A stretch of DNA of 64,000 nucleotides, taken from contig NC_067205.1 in NCBI RefSeq assembly GCF_026262505.1, positions 16,678,001 through 16,742,000 on the forward strand. The letters are read 5' to 3'. This document shows positions 53,730 to 64,000 of the stretch, piece by piece. The stretch comes from Trichomonas vaginalis G3. Its lineage: Eukaryota; Parabasalia; Trichomonadida; Trichomonadidae. The notes below the pieces were generated by a model, which was not told the origin of the DNA, made no database searches, and worked only from the letters and a program-made list of their open reading frames with translations. The position numbers and the translations under genes are program-made. Positions within the stretch are counted from its first letter, which is position 1; each line of letters starts with the position of its first letter.

Positions 53730-55375
53730 TTTCTGCTGTAATTTTCTACAACATTGTAGTTATTGCACTTTGTCTATGGATTTGTATATATGTTATATAT
53801 AAATTATATATCTAAACTGCCCATAAGTGCAATTTTTATATAAATTGTTTATTTCTTTAACAATTTCATATGAAATATGCTTTTTTAAGCGTATCAAAGC
53901 TGTGTTCTTAATGTGCATGGATATATCAAGAAAAATGTCGAAAAAATGTGAATTCACAAATTCACTGAATTTTCACCGTTTTTTGAATTTTGCTACAGCA
54001 CTAATATTAAATAATACTAAAATCTTCTGTCTTTGTAAAAGAATAAATTCTGACAAAAAGTGCTCGTTTAAATTTAATGATCATCTGTATGACTAAGTGG
54101 TAAAAAGTGTTTATGACCAAAAAAGGGTTACATGCTTAGTCTATTTTTCTGACAGGATACTCTAGATTTACATGATCTCTATTTCATATCTCAGTTTTTA
54201 GATTCTTCGACAGATTTTATGATAGAAAACCAAGATTAACAAATTTCCGGCATGTTAATGAAGAAATCTGCAGCTACCCTCAATATTATTTCAATAATCA
54301 GTATCGATTCTCTTACAATTTATTTTTTTCTCAATAATTTAACAAGAAATAACAATACACACTTGGTTTTACGTATAAAAGCTAAGTGTCGAACTTAATC
54401 AACTTTACTTACTTAGCAAATGAATATTTTTGTGGTTGCGAGTTCTGAATGCTGAAGTTTTAGATTTCTCTATAAATGATATCATTGCACTTACAATGTT
54501 GTTCCAGCCTATCGCATAAATCATAGAAAATCCAAAAAAAAAAATAATATAAAGAAAATTCATGTCATGAAGTTCAAAAAATACCGTGTAACATTAAAAT
54601 TTGTTATGCATAATACATTTTAGCTATTATTGATTTTTTTTAATTTTCGAGAAATTGAATGGTGAGTCCGATAGAGAAATTTTTAAAAATCCTAGTGCCT
54701 CATAGAAGTAATTTCCCTCGTCTCCCATACTTCCAAATGTATGCATATGACATAAACTTTTATGCATTACACAAGTGGCCAATAATATCTATAGAGTAAA
54801 AAATTAGAAATTTAATTTTTTATATGATAGTTATATTTCAGATTTGCGAGCGTAACTTTTTTCTCCATGGCATACTTGTTTTAAGAGCAAATGATCAAAA
54901 TCGTCCTTCAATTATTGAAGGAGCTGATATCTTTTGAAAATTGAATTGAAAGGGTATTCAATTTTCAAATTTCCTCTCAATTTTGGAAACATATCAACTC
55001 TATGAATTAACAATTATGTGCCTTCACAGTTTATCAGTCATATCAGGTGCTTATAAAGAAAAAAGTTACGCTCGCAAAATATGTTTTTATATAGATTTCA
55101 CATAAAATAATTATGTAATTTCTAAAAAGAATATTTTTGTTCTCGAATATTAAAGTGTATTGTAGTTTAAAAAGTTTTAAATATGTTGCTAAAATTTCAG
55201 GTTTATAGCTCATGTCTAGCATGACTTCTTTGTATGCGCAAAAAATCTGACACGTAAGGGTATCCTTAATGTGATTAAGGGTTTCGTTTTGCTAAAATTG
55301 TCACTTTTATAGCATATTTGTTTTTGGATGTTTTGCGAAACCAAAAAAAAACTATGATATACAATGTGTGTGTAA
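53730..55375. repeat. Dispersed 1.65-kb repeat, right copy
   Basis: Nearly identical to 1-1644 in direct orientation, beginning TTTCTGCTGTAATTTTCTAC here right after AAAGTCAGTA and ending GTGTGTGTAA. Differences are single bases and A-run lengths. It includes the same 236-bp MITE-like element at 54843-55078. ORFs here are not conserved between copies. Confidence 0.88.
54843..55078. mobile_element. MITE-like 236-bp element, second copy
   Basis: Same 22-bp TIRs (TTTGCGAGCGTAACTTTTTT plus CT) and the same internal sequence as 1112-1347. Confidence 0.55.
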
Positions 55376-57668
55376 TTCAAAAATTGAAAGTAAAATGAGA
55401 ATTATCGTTATCGTCTTTACCTTGAATCAATTTTTTGGAGCTGATTCGTTGACAAAATCCAAAAAATGATTCTACAAACAGAATATAAATATGATGTAGA
55501 TCTATAATCTATGATTGGATATGGGCCATGCCATATAAATTTTGGAATTAAAGCTAGCCTTAGTTTGGCCAGACCTTGGATCCTCAACCGACATCCTTAA
55601 ATTATCGATAATTAAAGAAAAATAATTTAAGGATGTCGGTTGAGGGACAATTTGAGACCCGACCATATCTGGGGGACATGTAAAATGACAAATATTTTTG
55701 TAAACTTTCATAATCGTTAGCCAAAGAATATAAGTATTTATTCTTAGATACCAAAATATTATTTATGACTGCTAATATGCATAAATAGAGGGACTTTATA
55801 TAAATGTTCTAATGGATAAAAAAAATATGAAAAATTATGGATAATTATAAGTTAAATACAGCTAAGCTTCTAATATTCGATGCATATATATGAGTATCCA
55901 AGAAATTTAGTTAAAATCGAGAAATGATTTTTGAAAATCATAGCCTCATCTCCATTTTAATGAGTTAAATTATATTTTTATCAAAACATAAATATGAATG
56001 TCTAATAATACGCATAAAGGTACATTCACTATTTTTGACAAAATTTTAAATTTTCATGGGGTTGTAAATCTTATAATAACTAGATGAATAAGGAATAAAT
56101 TCCAGTATGATGTGCATCATTATATTAAACACTATATGTAAGGCTGGTGATTCTATTAACACTTATGAAGATCTATAGTATTTGAGCAGATAAATTTGAT
56201 AATTTCCAAAACTTTTATATTTCAAAATTAAAGTGTGCGAATGCATTTAAATGAGAGCAAAAAGAGATTGATGTTGTTAAAACTAGGTGTTAATTTGCAA
56301 TTATTTCGCATCACAAGAACTACCCAGTAAATTCGGCTATCTTTCTTTGCAATTATTCTCCATTATACATATAATATAATGGTTAGGGTTTGAAGAAAAG
56401 TTACTAGAGAATTATTGACTTTTGAAATAATGCAGAATTTTACTTGAAGAAATCATTAATTTATGAGTTCCAAATTGCTAAGCATGACGAAGGATCATTA
56501 AATTTGCTACAATTAAATACACTTATTGCAGAATTAAGATTTTTGAAATTAAAAGTTTGAAATATTGCCTTTTTGAATAAAAATTTAAATTTTATTATAT
56601 AATCATGATAATATCTTATAGAAATTAAAAGAAAATATTTTAAACCATTCAAATATTTTGAATGTCTTATCAATTTAAAATATTAAAAGATAGCTTGATT
56701 TTATCATCATTAGTTGTTATCAAAGTTTTCTTCTTTTGATGAACAACAGTAAATGATTTGTTAATTACTTGTCTTCCTTTTTCGCAGCAAAATCGAAAGT
56801 TATGATGATAATCTTGCTCTCAATTTTGAAACTCTCTGATTTACAAGTAAGCATTCCTTTGGAAAAGCAGTCCTATTCTGTTTTCAAGATATTTTAAAGC
56901 CTCCATTTCATACAATGCGCAGATCTATTCGAAATTGCAAGAACTCTCAAGAAAAATGCAGCAGCAAAGAAGATTCCATAGTTTCTAGCATCAAAAATTT
57001 ACAACCTTAATACAACAGTTAAAGAGAAGCTCGAAAAGAAAATATTTAACCATAGAGCTGGAAACCATTCGATATCTACTATTGGATCTAATAAAAAGTT
57101 AATTATAACATATTTAACATGCTATTTGTTGACTTTGTTCCATTATATTACCATATATATCTTTTTGAAATCTAAAATATTTTTACGGTTTTAACCATGT
57201 GTTGTTGAAACCATATATCAATCTTAGCTAAAGTATAGTTTATGAGTCTGTCACCATCTAACGTATGAATTTTCAAAAATGTCAAATATGTTCATTTTTT
57301 CTGTAGATTCAGCCATAATTTCACGTTGTTGTACTATTCAACTATTATTTAATATTTTTATCGATTTAAATATGTGATGAGATGCTTAGTTCTCCTGGAA
57401 ATCGATTTTTAATCGCAATTTTAACTTTCCAAAAAAAATTCAAAAATAAAAATCCCTCTCAATTTTCTAAGTTTTATAACTCGCCAAATCTCTAGCCAAA
57501 TTTTTTTGGCCCGTATAAATATTGTTAGGCACTATATAGGGATGCTATTTATCCTATTTTCATCCCATTTTACTGTTATCGCCTAGTGAATGTACCTTTA
57601 ATACGCATATATCAAAAATTATTTACAATTTACGACTTTTATTTTTTTTTTTTAATATTGATTGTTTA
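55376..57668. other. Gene-free region with hairpin and inverted repeat
   Basis: No coding region. 55583-55604 (CTCAACCGACATCCTTAAAT plus TA) is an exact inverted repeat of 55623-55644, loop 18 bases. TAAAGGTACATTCACT at 56015 is inverted at 57585 (AGTGAATGTACCTTTA), bounding about 1.6 kb without ORFs, perhaps a decayed element. Confidence 0.55.
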
Positions 57669-59540
57669 ATGAGCTATGGTGGCCTCTATGATATAGTTAT
57701 TGAAAAAAAATTGATGAAGCTCATAGAATGATTGGAGAAGAATTATTCTATGATATTTTTCAAGATAATTATCAGCAATTTCTTGACAAAATGAAGCTTG
57801 ATATTAATGAATGGGAAGCCCTTTGCAAACAGTGCACCGAGAAAGATATGAAGTTCGGAACTTTTGAGCACGCTAATGTTGATCTCAGTAATAAAATCGA
57901 AAATTTTGAATCATTCCTAGAATCCTCATTTAAATTAGAACGAGTTGCTTCAATCCGTACAATTTATGATGATTTGTATGGAATGATAAAAAATTCTAAA
58001 ATTAATTCAGAGAGGATCATACAAAGCAATGAGTCAAAATTACAGGAACTTAATGCTGAAAGAAGTGACGTTGCTAGAAACTATGAAAAGGAAAAAAAAC
58101 AAAATGAAACAATTGCTCAAGAAGTGAATCGAAAGAAAATAGATTTGAAAGCAAAAAAAAATAGAATTCGATATAATTAAAGATGAATACGAAGCCTGGT
58201 TAGAATCTTCCCAACAAAAGAAGAAAAATTTAATTGAAAAAAGAATTGAGCTAGCAAATCTGAATAATGAATCAGATCTACTTCAGGCAGAGTTAGATTT
58301 TACAAATGAAGAAATTGCAAGAATTGGTGATGATGAACTGAAATGCTCACTTTTAGTTGTTTTGCTTGAAGGATTTCATCAAAAACATATTAGTACGTTT
58401 AAGCTTCTTCTTTACTCTTTAATAATATTACTTGGAGCGATTACAATTTCAAGTGTTTTCACTTGCGTCCATCCTTTTGCAAATGACATCGAATCTAAGC
58501 ATCTTTTACTATTATGGTTCTTACCTTACATCTTGGCTTTCTTGTCTTGTGGAATCTTCGTATTCACCAAAAAATTTTTGGATAACAAGCATTGCGACAC
58601 CATCTTCTTTTTAAGTGACCGAAGGATACTAATTACTATACTTAACTTAACATTTATTACATTATCAATTTTATATTATTTCTATTGGGCGAAGTTAGTA
58701 GTTTGTTTAGTTCTCAGAGCATTACAGGGGTTTATTGTAGGGTTTTTGTCTATCATTTATCCAGCTTCTCTGTTCCAGCTTGGAAAAACAAAACAACCTT
58801 TGTATTTATTGTCATTTTTCTTAGTGTCTTTTGCTTTTGGCGTTTTGTTTTGTGTCCCAATCCAACAGAAATGGCCTCTATATGTTGTTATCTTCCCAGG
58901 TCTTCAAACTATCTTGATCTGGTTCATAAACAAGAGCTCTTTCAACTTTGTCAACTTGAAAGTCGATTTTGGATCAGACTTTAAGTTCCATTTAGAGTTT
59001 CTTGTCATTGTTTTGCATATCCTTCAGCCATTCCTTGGTCCTTTCACATTATGGACAGTTATTTCTAGAATCTACAGCGATCCTTTAGAGAATGTCAAAT
59101 TCATTCTACCATTTGTAGTTGGCAGTTTCGTTTTTTGCATATTTTTGATCATTCTTCACAAGAAAAACGAGAATACGTTTGCATTAGCATCTATTCTTCT
59201 CTCTATTCCTTTAATAATTCTCACTTTTGTTGGCGCAATTCTGATCATTACACACAAAGACTACTATGGCCTTATGATTATGTCATTTTCTAATGGTGTT
59301 GGACTGTTGCAACTCCCATGGCTTCCTTATTACGAAAAATTGTCCAAAATTCGACCAAAAACATTTGGATTTTATTGGTGCTTGTATTGGCTTTCTACAT
59401 CAATATCTTCAGTCATATTCACTAAGGTGAGCTTATCTCATCTACCTTTTGTATGGCTTGCCATTTTATTTTTATTATTTATCTTTTTCTCACTTTATAT
59501 GGCATTCTTCAAAACTTTCACATGCAATTTAATTCTTTAA
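57669..59540 (+). pseudogene. Family A MFS-like protein with coiled-coil head (member 2), two frame breaks
   Basis: ATG at 57669 (MSYGGLYDIVIEKK) starts a frame that stops near 57730; the homologous head (ELFYDIFQDNYQQFL, KFGTFEHANVDLS) continues in the frame 57728-58180, and the rest from about 58160 to 59540 in a third frame. Both breaks are in A-runs (about 57702 and 58151), so one-base sequencing errors could explain them; if corrected the gene would be intact, with the same layout as member 1 (head, coiled coil, about 10-12 membrane segments, LRALQGFIVGFLSIIYPASL). Confidence 0.75.
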
Positions 59541-59595
59541 TCATAAATCTTTATGCATAAACTTTTATTTTCTATTTAAACTCCTTTTTTTATTT

Positions 59596-60854
59596 AGGTA
59601 CCCTATTCAATTTCTATCGTCACCATATGGAGAGGTCAGGCCCATATCATAAAACATTAAGTTTGGACTTACTAAGACATGTAAGAATTACCTTGCTTGT
59701 ATAGGGGCATTAAATACTTTTAGATGCTAAAATCTTCAAAATTAATTTAATTTGATATTCAAAATATGCACGAAAACGTAAATAAATACGGATCTAGCTC
59801 TCACATATCTCTATTTTAAGCATTGATAAGTATTTCTACATTCTATTTTAAAAAATATTCAAATTTCACAATATTCTTTTCATTGATAATCTACATATTA
59901 ACGAGAATGATATAACTTTTCATGTGTTTAGAAGTTCTTAGCTTTAGTACTGTATTGTTGAAAAAATTATTGAAGACTTTTTTCTTTTTGAGAAATTAAT
60001 GCAATAACCAAAGAGGAATTGCATATGCTGCGCACTAAAATTATAGAAATGTCTCTAATTAGACACAAATAGAGATATTCGGAAATAAAAATTTGAAATT
60101 TTGATCAAAAACGCTATTTTCTAATCATTTTTATTTTAACTATATATAAAGTATCTTTTTCTATAATTTATACTTGATGGTTTAAAAGACGTTTAGACTC
60201 AAAAATTTACTGCATTTCATGTGGTAACTATGCTTTATCACTAACTACCTCCTTGTTTCAACCCTGAACAATATATTATACCTCCCAATGCAGGTATTAC
60301 TCCAACAAAATTAGCAATTTGGCTATTGTCTAAAATTTTCTCAAAGAAAGAGGAGTAAAGTCCCATTTTTAGAATTCGAGCTATATTAGAATGCAACTTA
60401 GACAAAAGGTTACAGTTTCAATACACATATTCAAAAAATTTGCATTCGAAATTTAAGATAAAGTACAATTTCCAAAAAAGAGTATCGAATCAGTGCACAA
60501 ATATGCATTTACATGCTTACACTAGCTTGCACTAGTATTAATAATTTTGAAATTAATTTTCAAATTATTCCCATACCTTTTGCAAAATTATTATGCTTAT
60601 GATTCTAAGCATAGTTAAGCAATCTCGAATTTGAATTGCTAAGAAAAAATAATTAGTAAAAAATTTGTCTATGCATTCTGTATGATGCTACTAACTATAT
60701 TAGCAGCATACCTAAAATCTTTTCAATATTTTTGAGGGAATTTGAATGGTACCGGTTGAGAGCTTTTTTAATTAAGGTACTATTTCGATAGAATTTGAAT
60801 GGTACCCCTTCAATTTTGTGAGGGACCCCCTTTCATTTTTTGAATAGGGTACCT
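59596..60854. repeat. 15-bp inverted repeat pair bounding 1.26 kb
   Basis: AGGTACCCTATTCAA at 59596-59610 is an exact inverted repeat of TTGAATAGGGTACCT at 60840-60854. A diverged relative (GAATGGTACC) lies at about 60751 and 60797. No ORF between. Possibly ends of a decayed transposon. Confidence 0.45.
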
Positions 60855-61252
60855 TAAATGAAAAAAGGACCTTATGTCATATTTTTAAATGGGGAAGGTT
60901 GACATTTTTTGGCAAACCCAAATTTTAGCTAAAAGTGACAGGGAAAATTGCTCGGTTCTACATTCAAAATAAATTTCATTAATTTTTACGTACATATTAA
61001 GGTACTTATCTTCTACATATATAATCTTCATTAGATATATACATGATAAATAAAATTCATAAAACATTAAAAATCAAAAAATTAGATGAACCTTGGCAAT
61101 TAAACTTTATTAAATAATAGTTGTTTATAAATTATATTATATTATCATTTAATATTATTTTGATAATGAAGATTTTATTTTGCAATAATATAAACGAAAT
61201 TTTTTACCTTATGAACTTTTGATGGAAATATGCAAATTTAAAATAATAAAGA

Positions 61253-61380
61253 AAGCCGCGAGCGAAGCGATCGGCTTAGTTCGAAGATTTTGATTCAAAT
61301 CTTTGCTGATCTGTAATTCGCGGAAGCCGTGAGCGAATCGAGCGGCTTAGGTCTAAGATTTTGATTCAAATCTTTGCTTA
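61253..61380. repeat. Two diverged about 71-bp tandem units with GCCG...CGGC
   Basis: AAGCCGCGAGCGAAGCGATC followed by GGCTTAGTTCGAAGATTTTG and ATTCAAATCTTTGCT occurs at 61253 and again at 61324 with GTGAGCGAATCGAGCGG. The GC-rich start is striking in this AT-rich region. Confidence 0.75.
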
Positions 61381-62538
61381 TATTCCTTAAATTCTTTATA
61401 AAACTCGCAACAGTTCCATAAAAAATTTTAAATTCTAAACTGTCGAAATTACCGATCGGTAATCACACCCTTCACGGATGTGTCACTTTTTACAAGTGTG
61501 TCACTTTTAGCTAAAATTACCCCTACTCCTTTTCGTCGATTTTCAAAGAATTAAATCGCTTCTATCTCAATCACTAATATACATATAAGATTTTTGAAAG
61601 TATATATATAGTGTACTACATCTCAAGATATTATTGATATGTATTAGAAAGAATAATATATTGGATTTTGATATCACAAAAGGACTTTTCAATTTATTGT
61701 AGTTCCTCACAGAGTTGAGATTTAACAAAATTCTTTGCAGATAATTTATGAAGGGATGATTGACTAACTAACTATAGATACATGAATTGAAAATAAAAAA
61801 ATCGATTAAATATGAACCTTCATAAATCGTTTAAGAAACTAAAAAACTATTCTTTATTGGTTATTTTGGACGAAGTTTAATATGTGTGGTTTTATTGGAC
61901 AATAATCGAGTAACGGAAAAATATAACATTTATCTATAAAGTGAAAATTTAGAGGTATATTTCGTAAGATATTTCCTCTCTGATTACAAGAACTATTGTG
62001 AGCTATCAATCTAATGAAAGAGAGCAGATTTGGCCGTAATGAAAATGTAATACTTCGAAAATCAATAGAAAAAAGATTAATTTGTTAGAAACAATCGACT
62101 TTGACACTGAATTCTAAGAGCAAACGTTTACATTAGGACATTTTAATCATTTCCAAATATTGCAAAATTGCATTTAAACAAGTTAAGGAGAATACTATAG
62201 TAACGGTGTTGTAGAGAAATATAACAATTTTAAAGATTTTGGAACAGAATTTGAAAAATATGAAAATCAGATATATAAAAAATGAATAAAATAACATTAT
62301 GATGGAATATAGGTAGATGAGTTATTAATGGTGATATGATTTAAAATTCAGAATTAATGAAATAGAATTTCGATTAAAACAAAATTAATGTAATGGTATG
62401 AAAGCTTTGAGGCTAATTATTAATATTCGCATATATTTTAAGTTAATAATAAAATTATGATTACATTAAGATATAGTAAGAATGAGATTACAGAATGAAG
62501 GTTGATGGGGATGAAAATGTTTAAACTTTAGAGACATT

Positions 62539-62802
62539 AACAATAACAAGTGTTTGTTGTTCACTGAGCAACTTTGAGAAGAATCGTTTGTGATTCTTCT
62601 CAAAGTTGCATCAAAGACAGCCATTGATAGACAATGTTTGTCTTTGTGTACAACATTCACTTGTATACAAAACAATAACAAGTGTTTGTTGTTCACTGAG
62701 CAACTTTGAGAAGAATCGTTTGTGATTCTTCTCAAAGTTGCATCAAAGACAGCCATTGATAGACAATGTTTGTCTTTGTGTACAACATTCACTTGTATAC
62801 AA
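62539..62802. repeat. 132-bp tandem duplication of nested palindromes
   Basis: Two identical 132-bp units (62539-62670 and 62671-62802). Each starts AACAATAACAAGTGTTTGTT and ends CACTTGTATACAAA, and contains TTTGAGAAGAATC-GTTTGT-GATTCTTCTCAAA (13-bp stem). Because 132 is a multiple of three a minus-strand ORF spans both units. Confidence 0.88.
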
Positions 62803-63572
62803 AACAATAATCGAAATAATATCTACTCTATATAACAAGTCTGTTATGATGAAACTGAGTTTTGTTATTTTATTAAAAGTATATATCTATGAAATAAAAG
62901 ATTACAAATTGTAAGTAGAACTTAAGAAAATAAAGAGATTTTTAAAATTTATATAAGAATCTAACAAATAAATACATTTCAGTAATTCGCAATTAATCAG
63001 AAAAGGGTCAATTAATAGTACACCCATAAAGTAATCTTTGATATCGCTTATTTTTTGACTTTTTATCAAATTTTCTTATTATAAACCAATAATATAATGG
63101 ATAATTGGATCAATTGATTCGGCTGAGTGATTGTGTTAGTGTGTGGTCGCTAGGTCTTACAATTTCGAAAGTATGTATAATCAGATATCGAACGCAAAGT
63201 TCAATTGCAAAATTCGAACGATAAATATTTATGGCAAATGTACATGATTTTGGGTACTTCACTGTATCGAGATATCTGAAGTCTGGCTCAGAACTTCAGA
63301 GTGCTTCACCTAAAAATGTTTTGTTTTTCTCAATTTTAACATATTTGAGAGAAACCAAAAACCGTTTTAATAAAATTGAGAGATGCTATCTTAAAATCAT
63401 ATAATATTTAGATATAAATCAAAATTAAATTTTGAAAATTTTGAAAAAATAAAATTTCAAAATAATGTGCAATATAATATGTATCAATTATAACAATGAT
63501 ATTTATCATATCCAAAGTCATTTTTTCTGATATATGATTTTATTCGATAAGCATTTTCGACCTTTTATCGCC

Positions 63573-63599
63573 TTGGGAGGGCGCTTTGCGCCCTCCCAA
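63573..63599. repeat. GC-rich hairpin with 12-bp stem
   Basis: TTGGGAGGGCGC-TTT-GCGCCCTCCCAA is a perfect stem with a 3-base loop in DNA that is otherwise about 80 percent A/T. Confidence 0.85.
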
Positions 63600-63857
63600 A
63601 GCCAAAGAATCCAAAATAACCCGATTCTAAATTTTGAGTTCGAAATCTCGAATTTTTCCCATATAATAACAAACTTTTTCGTCATTAGGTATAATATTGC
63701 AGAAAATCCATTTATATAGTGATTGTCTGTTGCTGAAACATAAAATGATTAAGAATCAAAAACCATTTCTAAAAATGTATTTTTTAAGACTTATTTTTGA
63801 TAGTTTTCACTCAAAAATTTTCATCATATTTGAAATAATATCATATTATGAATCTGA

Positions 63858-63892
63858 GCTATTTGATTGGTGCAAAGCGCCAATCAAATAGC
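63858..63892. repeat. Hairpin with 16-bp stem
   Basis: GCTATTTGATTGGTGC-AAA-GCGCCAATCAAATAGC forms a 16-bp stem with one G-T pair and a 3-base loop, 260 bp from the previous hairpin. Confidence 0.85.
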
Positions 63893-64000
63893 GAAGAAAA
63901 TGACTTTTCAGTATATTTATTAATAATTTATTATCAAAAGTCAAAAATCACTGAGAGATTATTATGTTACAACAAATTATGAATCGTAATTCGTTAAAAT

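Larger units (their letters stand above)
59541..64000. other. Gene-free, repeat-rich right end of the window
   Basis: About 4.5 kb with no convincing gene. ORFs at 62466 and 63534 are encoded by repeats or palindromes. Notable structures (listed separately) are a 15-bp inverted repeat pair, a tandem GCCG/CGGC repeat, a 132-bp tandem duplication and two GC-rich hairpins. Confidence 0.6.

Noticed and set aside
53827-54096. 89-residue ORF in the right 1.65-kb repeat
   Set aside because: Not preserved in the left copy, where small indels break it.
62466-62807. 113-residue minus-strand ORF
   Set aside because: Consists of the translated 132-bp tandem duplication of palindromes.

Overview
The window is an AT-rich eukaryotic chromosome segment with intronless genes. 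I read it as a trichomonad (Parabasalia; Tritrichomonas/Trichomonas type). The reasons are: uninterrupted genes; TCA(C/T)(A/T)-like initiator motifs just before several ATGs (for example at 43112 and before 36985); a clustered family of degenerate MFS-like membrane proteins; a coiled-coil giant; a degenerate bZIP; and a 23.5 kb Maverick/Polinton-type DNA transposon. The species assignment is inference.

Region 1-2189 is non-coding. Its first 1644 bases are one copy of a dispersed repeat that recurs almost identically at 53730-55375 and carries a 236-bp MITE-like insert.

Region 2190-25670 is the Maverick. Terminal inverted repeats start with an A-run followed by GGTAGTGGGGC and contain the hairpin GGCAC-TTC-GTGCC. 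Recognisable genes are a probable double-jelly-roll major capsid protein, a probable penton/minor capsid protein, a superfamily 3 helicase, an A32/FtsK-type packaging ATPase, an RVE/DDE integrase, KilA-N and T5orf172 proteins, two adenovirus pVI-like amphipathic proteins, a phage-tail-fibre-like protein with a C-terminal collar domain, and a D12-class adenine methyltransferase. Several unknown small proteins accompany them. No family-B DNA polymerase and no adenain-like protease could be found. The capsid genes, ATPase and methyltransferase are intact, whereas helicase, integrase, fibre and others carry frameshifts or stops, so this copy is not autonomous as read. Its centre (13.3-18.1 kb) is a mosaic of 25-bp, 96-bp and about 100-bp repeats, KilA-N gene fragments, and a GC-richer divergent gene pair separated by a 22-bp minisatellite.

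Region 25671-40440 holds host genes: a bZIP-like protein, a very large BRWD/PHIP-like WD40 protein (minus), a winged-helix/TFIIIC-like candidate, ribosomal protein eL20 (L18a, minus) and a 1051-residue coiled-coil protein. A segmental duplication of about 330 bp, including the start of the BRWD-like gene, flanks the TFIIIC-like candidate.

Region 41029-59540 is a cluster of MFS-derived membrane proteins in two families. Family A (41029 and 57669) has an N-terminal coiled coil. Family B (43127, 45633, 47125, 49472) is an internally duplicated, double-length form. Gene-conversion-like tracts, one truncated member and frame-broken members are visible. A pseudokinase (51622-52830, minus), a 226-bp MITE and the second 1.65-kb repeat lie between them. 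Region 59541-64000 has no convincing gene but contains tandem and palindromic repeats. Several frame breaks outside the Maverick sit in long A or T runs, so some may be sequencing indels rather than mutations.
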